Assembly (NCBI GenBank): GCA_024680835.1 | Contig: JAILBP010000268.1 | Span: 1 to 8,137, forward strand | Source: RGIG6904 sp024680835 | GTDB taxonomy: Bacteria; Bacillota; Clostridia; Lachnospirales; Lachnospiraceae | Length of the DNA: 8,137 nt | Direction: 5' to 3' | Shown here: one piece after another, positions 1 through 6,488 of the stretch | Position numbering within the stretch: the stretch's first letter is position 1 | Layout of the letters: every line of letters begins with the position of its first letter | Notes under the pieces: generated by a model | The model's input: only the letters and a program-made list of their open reading frames with translations | Told to the model about the DNA's origin: nothing | Databases searched by the model: none | Translations under genes and position numbers: made by a program

Positions 1-42
1 CCCGAGCAAGGGGTCATAGCTGTCAGTTTTTGATAAAAGTAA

Positions 43-117
43 GCGTATGCATACGGTTGTGAACGAGTGTGAGTGAGCGAAGCGAAAGTCACACACAGTT
101 CACAAATATGCATACGC
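43..117. repeat. Long interrupted palindrome (hairpin element)
   Basis: A large inverted repeat is read directly. GCGTATGCATA (43-53) pairs with TATGCATACGC (107-117), TTGTGAAC (57-64) with GTTCACAA (98-105), and GTGTGA (67-72) with TCACAC (89-94). That gives about 25 base pairs broken by two small internal loops. The apex (73-88) is purine-rich and unpaired. The element abuts a second hairpin (115-129) and a dispersed repeat (143-197), so the block 43-197 may be one composite intergenic element. It is not followed by a T-run on either strand, so it is not an ordinary terminator. Function is unknown; candidates are a non-autonomous mobile repeat or a structured RNA. Confidence 0.8.
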
Positions 118-129
118 GGGAACCCCGCG
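115..129. repeat. GC-rich hairpin overlapping the palindrome's 3' arm
   Basis: CGCGGG (115-120) and CCCGCG (124-129) form a perfect 6-bp stem with a 3-nt loop. Its first three bases are also the last three bases of the palindrome ending at 117, so the outermost pairs of the two structures exclude each other. No T-run follows, which argues against a terminator. Confidence 0.6.
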
Positions 130-142
130 ACGAAGGGAAGCA

Positions 143-197
143 CACACGAACAGCAGTGTATATGTATGTGGTCGTGCCGGAGTACACTTAAAAACAG
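143..197 (-). repeat. Dispersed 55-bp repeat, copy 1 (inverted relative to copy 2)
   Basis: The reverse complement of this segment recurs at 6489-6542 with three substitutions and one single-base gap. Similarity stops sharply at both ends. It contains an internal inverted repeat, AGTGTA (155-160) with TACACT (183-188). The strand is assigned so that both copies read in the direction in which the stem is preserved in copy 2. It sits between the palindromes at 43-129 and the promoter region of the HAD gene. Confidence 0.85.
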
Positions 198-225
198 AAT
201 AGTAACATCGCAGTGACTTTGTGAT

Positions 226-234
226 TGCTATAAT
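226..234 (+). promoter_or_regulatory. Candidate extended -10 promoter
   Basis: TGCTATAAT is a perfect -10 hexamer (229-234) preceded by the TGn extension. No good -35 lies 16-18 bp upstream, which extended -10 promoters can tolerate. It could drive the HAD gene at 329, with a leader of about 90 nt. It competes with the candidate at 251-279. Confidence 0.35.
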
Positions 235-250
235 TATCTGTTATTTATTC

Positions 251-279
251 TTGAATAATAATTCTTATAGTTATAAAAT
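251..279 (+). promoter_or_regulatory. Candidate sigma-A promoter for the HAD gene
   Basis: TTGAAT (251-256) and TAAAAT (274-279) are separated by exactly 17 bp in a very AT-rich stretch. An 8-bp inverted repeat, TCTGTTAT (237-244) with ATAACAGA (280-287), brackets the promoter and could be an operator. Its regulator is not known. Confidence 0.4.
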
Positions 280-328
280 ATAACAGAATAGTTTTTGGGG
301 CTTACAGGACAATGACGGAAGGCATAAT

Positions 329-1015
329 ATGATCAATAATGTTGTATTTGACATCGGGAGAGTACTGGTACATTACAATTGGATGAACTGGCTTACGGAG
401 CTTATCAAAAGCGATGAATATGACTGTTTTCTGAAGGGATATGCAAAGAAAAACGGAGCAAAACCTTTTTGGAGCAAAGATGATCCGGAGGAGCTGGTCA
501 AAAAGCTGTTTGATGGTATATTCGCCAGGGGTGAATGGGATGAGATAGACCGTGGGGTTTTGCCGCTGGACAGTGTTATCGTGCGCATGGCGTCACATAT
601 GGATGGCGGACATTATGAGGAACTGGTGAGATTCTGTATTGATCACACGGGAAGCGCCTTTTCCCAGTATGAATACGCCAGACCATGGATATGGAATATC
701 AAGGCAAAAGGCTACGGCGTGTTCTATCTTTCCAATTATTCGAGATACATTATGGCTCAGAATATGGAATGTATGGATTTTGTACCCATGATGAACGGCG
801 GGATTTTTTCTGATGATGTTAAACTCATAAAACCGGATCCGGTCATTTATGAGCTTCTGTGTGAGAGATACTGCCTTATCCCCTCTGAGTGTGTTTTCAT
901 AGATGATAAAAAAGAAAACGTCGATGCAGCAATTAAGCTGGGATTTCACGGCATTCAGATGAAAAACTACGATCAGGCATCGGTAGAACTGAATAACCTT
1001 TTAGAAAAATACTAA
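329..1015 (+). CDS. HAD-superfamily hydrolase, YihX/HAD-IA-like phosphatase
   Basis: Probably a cytosolic Mg-dependent phosphatase of the haloacid dehalogenase superfamily acting on a small phosphorylated metabolite; the substrate cannot be read from sequence. All four HAD motifs are visible in the 228-residue protein. Motif I is VFDIGRVLV with the nucleophile Asp8, motif II is LSN (Ser135), motif III is Lys168 in LIKPDP, and motif IV is FIDDKKENV with Asp192 and Asp193. The helical cap lies between motifs I and II (about 15-100), as in subfamily IA. The DxG form of motif I (Gly10 in place of the usual second Asp) is shared with YihX-type sugar-phosphate phosphatases, so it does not imply inactivity. 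ATG 329 follows GGAAGG at 317-322. The gene appears monocistronic: a strong promoter starts 25 bp after its stop. No clear terminator is visible. Confidence 0.9.
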   Translation: MINNVVFDIGRVLVHYNWMNWLTELIKSDEYDCFLKGYAKKNGAKPFWSKDDPEELVKKLFDGIFARGEWDEIDRGVLPLDSVIVRMASHMDGGHYEELVRFCIDHTGSAFSQYEYARPWIWNIKAKGYGVFYLSNYSRYIMAQNMECMDFVPMMNGGIFSDDVKLIKPDPVIYELLCERYCLIPSECVFIDDKKENVDAAIKLGFHGIQMKNYDQASVELNNLLEKY

Positions 1016-1040
1016 GAACAGAAAAATCTTTTAATATTGC

Positions 1041-1069
1041 TTGACATGACTGTAGCTAAATGATATATT
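1041..1069 (+). promoter_or_regulatory. Strong sigma-A promoter of the metal-response operon
   Basis: A consensus TTGACA (1041-1046) and TATATT (1064-1069) are spaced by 17 bp, with a TG extension at 1061-1062. This is the best promoter in the window. Transcription would start about 1075-1077, inside the operator at 1074-1103, and run into the metal-binding gene at 1179. Confidence 0.8.
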
Positions 1070-1073
1070 TAAT

Positions 1074-1103
1074 ACAACATATGAATAAATGTTCATATGT
1101 TGT
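1074..1103. promoter_or_regulatory. ArsR/SmtB-type operator
   Basis: ACAACATATGAA (1074-1085) and TTCATATGTTGT (1092-1103) are perfect 12-bp inverted arms around a 6-nt centre. The core TGAATAAATGTTCA fits the TGAAnAnnTnTTCA type of dyad bound by SmtB/CzrA/CadC-family repressors (family knowledge). It lies immediately 3' of the -10, covering the expected transcription start, where a bound repressor would block initiation. The only ArsR-type regulator in the window is encoded by the second gene of this transcript, which suggests autoregulation. Confidence 0.75.
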
Positions 1104-1178
1104 GAATGGGTACAGAGGCTTTTTGCTTGAATGTACGATAGTATAGATCAATATAAATACATCAGGAGGACAACAGAC

Positions 1179-1397
1179 ATGAAAAAGAGTTATAAGATCG
1201 ACGTGGATTGTGCCAATTGCGCCAACAAGATGGAGGATGCTGCCAAAAAGACAGCCGGAGTCAAGGATTGTGTTGTCAATTTCATGACACTCAAAATGAA
1301 TGTTGAATTTGATGAGGGTGCAGACCCTAAAGCTGTTATGCAGGATGTTCTGGCAAACTGTAAAAAGGTAGAGGATGATTGTGAGATCTTCTTATGA
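1179..1397 (+). CDS. Stand-alone heavy-metal-associated (HMA) domain protein, zinc/cadmium type
   Basis: A 72-residue cytosolic protein made of one HMA ferredoxin-like domain. The metal loop reads VDCANCANK with Cys11 and Cys14. The Asp immediately before the first Cys is the feature that separates zinc/cadmium HMA domains (such as that of the exporter ZntA) from copper-type GMxCxxC domains, so Zn(II) or Cd(II) is the more likely ligand. Further cysteines at 31, 61 and 68 (the last in DDCEIF) could add ligands. The start is ATG 1179 because AGGAGGA (1164-1170) lies 8 nt upstream; an upstream in-frame ATG at 1131 has no ribosome site. Such proteins usually act as metal chaperones or buffers beside a P-type ATPase, but none is encoded here. 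It is the first gene after the operator-controlled promoter and is followed by an ArsR gene. Confidence 0.88.
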   Translation: MKKSYKIDVDCANCANKMEDAAKKTAGVKDCVVNFMTLKMNVEFDEGADPKAVMQDVLANCKKVEDDCEIFL

Positions 1398-1448
1398 TCT
1401 TACCTGATCATGACAGTGACCGGGCGGGAGTTTTTTCTGTCCGTTTGA

Positions 1449-1480
1449 TAATGGCTGCAGGTTAGTCCCTGCAGCCATTG
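1449..1480. repeat. Perfect 11-bp hairpin between the HMA and arsR-type genes
   Basis: AATGGCTGCAG (1450-1460) pairs with CTGCAGCCATT (1469-1479) around an 8-nt loop. No T-run follows on the + strand (the sequence continues GCTATACAG), and none follows in the reverse direction, so it is not a canonical terminator. A T6 run lies upstream at about 1432-1437 without a clear preceding stem. It may be an mRNA stability or processing element that lets the two genes be expressed at different levels. The rest of the gap 1398-1537 shows nothing else recognisable apart from a short ATGATC/GATCAT repeat at the HMA stop. Confidence 0.6.
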
Positions 1481-1537
1481 CTATACAGTGGGAAAAGGCG
1501 TGAGTGTTTTTCTTTCGCCGGATATCGGGAGAAATAT

Positions 1538-1843
1538 ATGAATAATACAACATATACAATGCCCTGTGATGAAGATCTTAATGATCTTTCCGAATTATTT
1601 AAGGTTTTTGGGGATAGTACGCGTATCAGAATACTGTTTGTGCTGCACGGTGAGGAAATGTGTGTCAAGGACATTGCAGAGAGGCTTGATATGACACAGT
1701 CTGCGGTTTCACATCAGCTTAAGATCTTAAAGCAGGCAAAGCTTATCAAAAACCGCAGGGAAGGAAAGCAGATTTTCTATGCTCTTTCCGATGACCATGT
1801 CCATTCCATCATAACATTGGGTCTTGAACATGTGCAGGAATAG
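1538..1843 (+). CDS. ArsR/SmtB-family metal-sensing repressor with alpha5 zinc site
   Basis: A 101-residue winged-helix repressor of the ArsR/SmtB family, expected to be a dimer that leaves DNA when metal binds. The helix-turn-helix spans about 42-70, with recognition helix TQSAVSHQLKILKQ, and the wing (KNRREGKQIFYAL) follows. The C-terminal helix carries D85-x-H87-x10-H98-x2-E101, which matches the alpha5 Zn/Co site of SmtB and CzrA; E101 is the last residue. The alpha3 site of CadC/ArsR (ELCVCD) is reduced to EMCVKD with only Cys42, so Cd/Pb/As sensing through that site is unlikely. ATG 1538 is preferred because GGGAGA (1527-1532) precedes it; a TTG at 1478 would start inside the hairpin at 1449-1480. 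It probably represses the operator at 1074-1103. Confidence 0.92.
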   Translation: MNNTTYTMPCDEDLNDLSELFKVFGDSTRIRILFVLHGEEMCVKDIAERLDMTQSAVSHQLKILKQAKLIKNRREGKQIFYALSDDHVHSIITLGLEHVQE

Positions 1844-1852
1844 TTATATAGT
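1824..1852 (+). promoter_or_regulatory. Candidate promoter for the GGDEF/EAL gene
   Basis: TTGAAC (1824-1829) and TATAGT (1847-1852) are spaced by exactly 17 bp, overlapping the last codons of the ArsR gene. The -35 overlaps TGAACA (1825-1830), which resembles one half of an ArsR-type dyad, but no second half is present. If active, it would give the downstream gene partly independent expression. Confidence 0.4.
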
Positions 1853-1892
1853 GGAATATGTATGGGCTTAGACACTTAGCGGAGTTTTGCGT

Positions 1893-4244
1893 ATGACTAA
1901 AACTATCAGGTATCTTTCGTTGACCACAATCCTATTATGGTTTTTATATGCCGTATTCACACTGTTTAGTGTGGATATGGCATATAATGTCTTGTCACCG
2001 CTTACAGGTCTTTCGTCGGGCTTACTTATAATGTCAGGCCTTGACAGATGTGAGGGATATAAGAAGACAGCTGTTTTCTTTATGGCCGGTATCTTTACCT
2101 GGGTTATTGCGGATATCCTCCTGTTCGTCTATACATATATTCTGGTAGATGACCCGTTTTTGACGGGATTGTCAGACGAGCTGTATCTTGCTCCGAATTA
2201 TCTGTTTGGTATAGGACTGACTCTGTTTTTGATTGCGGATTTTAAAAAGCGCGATGCCATAAGGCTTTTGATAGATGCCTTTATAATAGCGGTAGCTGCA
2301 TTCGTGCTGGTCAGAAAGCTGTACAGCTTCGGTTTCGGCATGAAAGAGACGGAATTCACTTTTTCCTACGCATCTATTCTGTATTTGGCAGCCATAATGT
2401 ATGTCATAACGCTGATGTTTCTCATTCTCACCATCAGGGGGCTGTTCAATCATACAAGAGCGGTATACATGATATTTTTGTCATTGGGTGTTTACAATAT
2501 ATTTGAGATGAGATACACCTATCTTTTGGCAGGCGGTATCGATCCCGAGAATATTTATATTGACATTCTGTATATGGCTTGTGTCTGCGTTATGGGAATA
2601 GCCTTTGCCGATCCTTCCCTTGTAAAGGAGATGGACAGATCCGCACAGAATACCTCTGACGGTGAAAAGAGCAAGATTTCAAAATATAACTGGATTTTCG
2701 GAGTCGCATTGATACCTGTGGTGATAGTGCTGTTTTTCGCAGGTGTTATCAATCAGACGGATATGTTCATCCTGCTGTTTGCGGCAATGGGATATCTCAT
2801 CATGTGGAAGACCCAGCAGGCCAACGAACTGTCACAGGAGCTTCTGGAACAGCAAAAAAAAGAGAATGAAAAACTGGGGCAGTGGGTTGATTATCAAAAA
2901 CAGGAGATCAAAGCGGCCAATGAGCAGATCGAAAAGGCTTCCTACAAGGATGCGCTGACAGGTCTTTTCAACAGGAAATACAGCAGGATCTTTTTGAACC
3001 AGCTTCTCATGGAGAACGGGCCGGATACAAAATTTGCGGTTTATTCCATGGATCTCAATCACTTCAAATCCATAAATGACAACTATGGACTGGAGACAGG
3101 GGATAAGGTATTGGCAGAGATTGCCTCCAGACTTAAAAAGTTCGCCAATAATAAGATAGCGGTGTTCAGACAGGGCAATGATGAGTTTTTGGTGGTATAT
3201 AACAGCTTCGCCAACGAGGAGGCTTTAAAACTGTTGGCCGACGACATGAAGGACGAGCTGGACAGACCCATCGAGATAAACGGTGGTATATTGAGACCTG
3301 CCATCAGCATTGGCGTTGCCTCATATCCGATGAATGCGGATGATATCGAAAGGGTTTTAAAATATGCCGATACCGCCAGGCATTCAATCAAACACAGGCA
3401 TTCCAAGACAGAAGCAAAGTTCTATGATTCCGAGCTCATAAAACAGATGAGCCGCCAGCGAAAGATTGAGGTCAAGCTTCAGTCTTCGGTATACGACAGG
3501 GATTTCAAGCTGTATTATCAGCCCCAGGTTGACAGTAAAACCGAGGATCTCATAGGAATGGAGGCGCTGATCAGGTGGATCGATCCCGAGGAAGGCTTCA
3601 TATCCCCGAGTGAGTTCATACCTTTAGCTGAAGAGATGGGATTGATGGATTCCCTTGGCGAGTGGGTTATGCGTACCGCAGCACGCCAGATCAAGGTATG
3701 GAACGAAAAATACGGGCTTGATCTTGTGGTAGGTGTCAATGTTTCCCCGCTACAGCTCAGGAATCCTGATTTTGCCGGGAAGCTTTTAAGAGTTCAGAAA
3801 GACGTACAGATCCCGTCTAAATGGATGGATCTGGAGATAACCGAAGGCTATGCATTGAATTCCAGCCTTTCCAACGGTGATATCATACCTGCCCTGAAAA
3901 GGGAAGGCTTCACCTTCTCTGTGGATGACTTCGGAACGGGATACGCCAGCTTCGCAAACATGCTGGATTTCACCTTCGACAGGATCAAGATAGCGAAGGA
4001 ACTTGTGGATCATGTTGAGGACAATAAAAACGCCTATGTGGTCATAAAGGTTATCATCATGATGGCGCAGGGGCTCAATCTGAGCACCATCGCCGAGGGC
4101 GTTGAGACAGCGAAACAGCTTAAGATATTGAGGGAGCTGGAGTGCGCGCAGATCCAAGGATATTATTTCGGAAAACCGCTTCCTGCGGCAGAGTTTGAGG
4201 AAGACTGGCTTTCACATATAAAGATCAAAAACAAAGGAAAATGA
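1893..4244 (+). CDS. Membrane GGDEF/EAL cyclic-di-GMP protein, probably a phosphodiesterase
   Basis: A 783-residue inner-membrane signalling protein. About ten hydrophobic segments (residues 7-310) form a sensor region, followed by a charged coiled-coil linker (about 308-352), a GGDEF domain (about 350-510) and an EAL domain (about 525-775). The cyclase signature reads GNDEF (428-432) instead of GGDEF and the upstream RxxD inhibitory site is absent, so cyclase activity is doubtful. The EAL domain retains EAL (557-559), Asn616, LEITE (Glu648, Glu651), Asp678-Asp679 in DDFGTGY, Lys699, Glu735 in AEGVET and Gln755, so c-di-GMP hydrolysis is plausible. However, the Asp that normally follows KI is Ala701. 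ATG 1893 has GGAG (1881-1884) 8 nt upstream; the TTG at 1887 is only 2 nt from it. It lies 49 bp after the ArsR gene and 1 bp before the DUF896 gene. Confidence 0.93.
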   Translation: MTKTIRYLSLTTILLWFLYAVFTLFSVDMAYNVLSPLTGLSSGLLIMSGLDRCEGYKKTAVFFMAGIFTWVIADILLFVYTYILVDDPFLTGLSDELYLAPNYLFGIGLTLFLIADFKKRDAIRLLIDAFIIAVAAFVLVRKLYSFGFGMKETEFTFSYASILYLAAIMYVITLMFLILTIRGLFNHTRAVYMIFLSLGVYNIFEMRYTYLLAGGIDPENIYIDILYMACVCVMGIAFADPSLVKEMDRSAQNTSDGEKSKISKYNWIFGVALIPVVIVLFFAGVINQTDMFILLFAAMGYLIMWKTQQANELSQELLEQQKKENEKLGQWVDYQKQEIKAANEQIEKASYKDALTGLFNRKYSRIFLNQLLMENGPDTKFAVYSMDLNHFKSINDNYGLETGDKVLAEIASRLKKFANNKIAVFRQGNDEFLVVYNSFANEEALKLLADDMKDELDRPIEINGGILRPAISIGVASYPMNADDIERVLKYADTARHSIKHRHSKTEAKFYDSELIKQMSRQRKIEVKLQSSVYDRDFKLYYQPQVDSKTEDLIGMEALIRWIDPEEGFISPSEFIPLAEEMGLMDSLGEWVMRTAARQIKVWNEKYGLDLVVGVNVSPLQLRNPDFAGKLLRVQKDVQIPSKWMDLEITEGYALNSSLSNGDIIPALKREGFTFSVDDFGTGYASFANMLDFTFDRIKIAKELVDHVEDNKNAYVVIKVIIMMAQGLNLSTIAEGVETAKQLKILRELECAQIQGYYFGKPLPAAEFEEDWLSHIKIKNKGK

Positions 4245-4245
4245 G

Positions 4246-4470
4246 ATGACAGAGGAAAAGATAGCAAGGATCAATGAACTGTATCATAAATCCAAAGATA
4301 CGGGATTGACCGACGAGGAGCTGGCAGAGCAGAAGGCCCTGAGGCAGGAGTATTTGGCAGATATCAAAAAATCCATCAGGGCGCAGATGGAAAATGTTGA
4401 TGTAGTCGAAAAAGACGGCACTGTAGTAAATGCCGCAAAGCGTCATGATGAAAAATACGGTGACAAATAG
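4246..4470 (+). CDS. DUF896 (YnzC/UPF0291) family protein
   Basis: A 74-residue soluble, highly charged helical protein. The N-terminal half, EKIARINELYHKSKDTGLT followed by EELAEQKALRQEYL, is the typical helical hairpin of DUF896, and the C-terminal tail ending KRHDEKYGDK is also characteristic. Length matches the family. The molecular function is not established; Bacillus subtilis YnzC is encoded in the SOS-induced yneA-yneB-ynzC operon (family knowledge), but I see no LexA box nearby. ATG 4246 lies 1 nt after the stop of the GGDEF/EAL gene, with AAAGGA about 8 nt upstream inside that gene, which indicates translational coupling. miaB follows after 32 nt with no terminator. Confidence 0.9.
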   Translation: MTEEKIARINELYHKSKDTGLTDEELAEQKALRQEYLADIKKSIRAQMENVDVVEKDGTVVNAAKRHDEKYGDK

Positions 4471-4502
4471 CCGGTAAAACAGTAATTGATCGGAAAGAGA
4501 TT

Positions 4503-5945
4503 ATGAATAAGAATACAGATATTACAAAGGTTTTCGCAGATGCGCCGGCAGGAGAGCCGGAGAGGCAGTTATATTTTATCCAACAGGCAAAAAATGTGCT
4601 GGAAGACATAGAGCGTGAGGCCGGCAGAAAGCTTACCTATGACGTGGTGACTTTCGGCTGTCAGATGAACGCCAGGGATTCGGAAAAACTCTCAGGCATA
4701 CTGGATAAGATGGGCTTTGAACAGACGGACAGTGAGGATGCGGATTATGTGATCTATAACACCTGCACCGTCCGCGAAAATGCCAATAATAAGGTATATG
4801 GAAGACTTGGGGGTCTCGGTAATTCCAAAAAAAAGAATCCCCTTAAGATGATCGCACTCTGCGGCTGTATGATGCAGGAAGAACATGTTGTCGCAAAGCT
4901 CAGGGAATCCTACAGATTTGTGGATCTGGTTTTCGGAACACATAATATTTTCAAATTTCCGGAGCTTACATACCGCGTACTCTCGGGCGAAGACGACATG
5001 ATCATCGATATCTGGGAAGGCACACAGGAGATCGTGGAAGAGCTTCCGGTAAACCGCAAGTTTGCCTTCAAATCCGGCGTGAATATCATGTTTGGCTGTG
5101 ATAATTTCTGCACATATTGCATTGTGCCCTACGTCAGGGGCAGGGAGCGAAGCAGAAAATCGGCTGATATCCTTCACGAGATCGAAGTGATGGCAAAAGA
5201 CGGCGTAAAAGAGGTGATGCTCTTAGGTCAGAACGTCAACTCTTACGGCAAGGGACTGGATGAGAAGATCACCTTTGCAGAGCTTTTGCGGGAAGTCGAG
5301 AAGATAGAGGGAATCGAGCGGATCAGATTTATGACCAGCCACCCCAAGGATCTCTCGGATGAACTCATTGATGTGATGGCTTCATCGGATAAGATATGCA
5401 GACATATGCATCTGCCCCTTCAGTCAGGCAGTGATGAGATATTGAAGCGCATGAACCGCCATTACACAAAGGAGAGATATCTTTCCCTTGTGGCAAAGCT
5501 CAGGGAGAAGATGCCTGATATTGCCATCACCACCGATATCATAGTGGGATTTCCGGGGGAGACAGAGGAAGACTTTGAAGAGACCATCGATGTTGTGGAG
5601 AAGGCAAGGTTTGACAGTGCTTTCACATTCATCTACTCAAAGCGCACCGGAACCCCTGCTGCCTCAATGGATCCGGGAGCGGACGAGGCTACGGTCAAAA
5701 AGAGGTTTGACAAGCTTTTAAAACAGGTTCAGATGATAGCTGCGGAGCAGGCGGCAACCCATACGGGAGAAGTTGTAAAGGTTCTGGCCGAGCAGCGCAA
5801 TGAGCATGATGACAGCCTTATCACAGGGCGTATGTCCAACAACTCCACTGTACATTTCAAGGGTGAAGTTTCCTGCATAGGCAGTATAGTGGATGTACAT
5901 CTTGATGAGTGCAAGGGGTTCTATTATTACGGGACCATGGTTTGA
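4503..5945 (+). CDS. miaB: tRNA-2-methylthio-N6-dimethylallyladenosine synthase MiaB
   Basis: A radical-SAM methylthiotransferase that converts i6A37 to ms2i6A37 in tRNAs reading UNN codons. The 480-residue protein has the family's three parts. The N-terminal MTTase domain binds an auxiliary 4Fe-4S cluster through Cys53 (TFGCQMN), Cys88 (NTCTVRENA) and Cys122 (CGCMMQ). The radical-SAM core carries C199-x3-C203-x2-C206 in GCDNFCTYC, followed by VRGRERS. A C-terminal TRAM domain occupies about 412-478. An N-terminal extension of about 45 residues precedes the first domain, as often seen in clostridial MiaB; I take it as real because ATG 4503 has GGAAAGAG just upstream. The NTCTVRENA and QMNARDSEK signatures favour MiaB over MtaB or RimO. 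It is probably co-transcribed with the DUF896 gene, and its stop nearly abuts the next gene. Confidence 0.96.
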   Translation: MNKNTDITKVFADAPAGEPERQLYFIQQAKNVLEDIEREAGRKLTYDVVTFGCQMNARDSEKLSGILDKMGFEQTDSEDADYVIYNTCTVRENANNKVYGRLGGLGNSKKKNPLKMIALCGCMMQEEHVVAKLRESYRFVDLVFGTHNIFKFPELTYRVLSGEDDMIIDIWEGTQEIVEELPVNRKFAFKSGVNIMFGCDNFCTYCIVPYVRGRERSRKSADILHEIEVMAKDGVKEVMLLGQNVNSYGKGLDEKITFAELLREVEKIEGIERIRFMTSHPKDLSDELIDVMASSDKICRHMHLPLQSGSDEILKRMNRHYTKERYLSLVAKLREKMPDIAITTDIIVGFPGETEEDFEETIDVVEKARFDSAFTFIYSKRTGTPAASMDPGADEATVKKRFDKLLKQVQMIAAEQAATHTGEVVKVLAEQRNEHDDSLITGRMSNNSTVHFKGEVSCIGSIVDVHLDECKGFYYYGTMV

Positions 5946-5951
5946 TATGAT

Positions 5952-6461
5952 ATGATAAAACAAACAGATGATAATAATCCTGCGGCAGACAAAGGAAATG
6001 ATCCTGATAAAACCCCGGAAAAAGCTTGCGATACGAAACGTAATACAGATTTGAGAAAAACTGCAGCTGTGCCTTTCGGGATCAGGGATGTTGTGGTACT
6101 GATATTGCTTGTGGCAGGATGTTTCTGTGCATTTTTTGTACGGGGCATTACAAAAGAGGCGGGAAACTATGTGGTGGTGAGCGTCTCCGGTGAGGAAGTC
6201 ACCAGAGTACCGTTGGATTCAGCTCCCGGTGTCAGTATCGATATAACCGGGGCGGGATCGGATAAGCCCACCAATGTTTTGCATATCGAAAACGGCAGGG
6301 CTTATATGACTCAGGCGGATTGTCCGGACGGACTGTGCATGCGGCAAGGAGCCATCAGCCATGTGAATGAGAGCATAGTATGCCTTCCCAATAAGGTTGT
6401 GGTGTATATTGAAGGTGCCGAAGAGAGTGATGCGGACATAGATGCCGTGTCCGGAAGATAG
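5952..6461 (+). CDS. Membrane-anchored NusG domain II (DUF1312) protein, EetA-like
   Basis: A 169-residue protein: a hydrophilic N-terminus of about 43 residues, one membrane segment (about 45-64, VVVLILLVAGCFCAFF), then an extracytoplasmic NusG-II domain (about 72-155). The domain shows the family's cysteine pattern, DCPDGLCMRQG (Cys124, Cys129) and IVCLPNKVVV (Cys144). Despite the family name it is not the transcription factor NusG. In Lachnospiraceae and other Firmicutes such genes typically stand next to a Gx-transporter gene, and the EetA/EetB proteins of Listeria-type extracellular electron transfer loci appear to belong to these families (from memory, not checked). Here the partner is at 6611, but a dispersed repeat lies between them. 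ATG 5952 is 6 nt after the miaB stop with no convincing ribosome site, so expression may depend on coupling to miaB. Confidence 0.85.
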   Translation: MIKQTDDNNPAADKGNDPDKTPEKACDTKRNTDLRKTAAVPFGIRDVVVLILLVAGCFCAFFVRGITKEAGNYVVVSVSGEEVTRVPLDSAPGVSIDITGAGSDKPTNVLHIENGRAYMTQADCPDGLCMRQGAISHVNESIVCLPNKVVVYIEGAEESDADIDAVSGR

Positions 6462-6488
6462 ATGCAATTATTTATGGTCTATTCACAG

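Noticed and set aside
593..949. 118-codon minus-strand open frame
   Set aside because: It overlaps the HAD gene, which shows all four family motifs; no family features in the reverse reading.
1081..1095. LexA/SOS box (GAAT-AAAT-GTTC resembling GAAC-N4-GTTC)
   Set aside because: One half-site is imperfect, whereas the full 12-6-12 dyad and the adjacent ArsR gene explain the site better. The genes it controls are not SOS genes.
1449..1480. Intrinsic terminator after the HMA gene
   Set aside because: The stem is strong but no T-run follows it on either strand.
1478..1538. Upstream TTG start extending the ArsR protein by 20 residues
   Set aside because: It would begin in the hairpin at 1449-1480 without a ribosome site, and the extra residues are not part of the ArsR fold. 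ATG 1538 has a good site.
4692..5177. 161-codon open frame on the minus strand
   Set aside because: It lies entirely inside miaB, whose conserved cluster-binding cysteines make the + strand reading certain.
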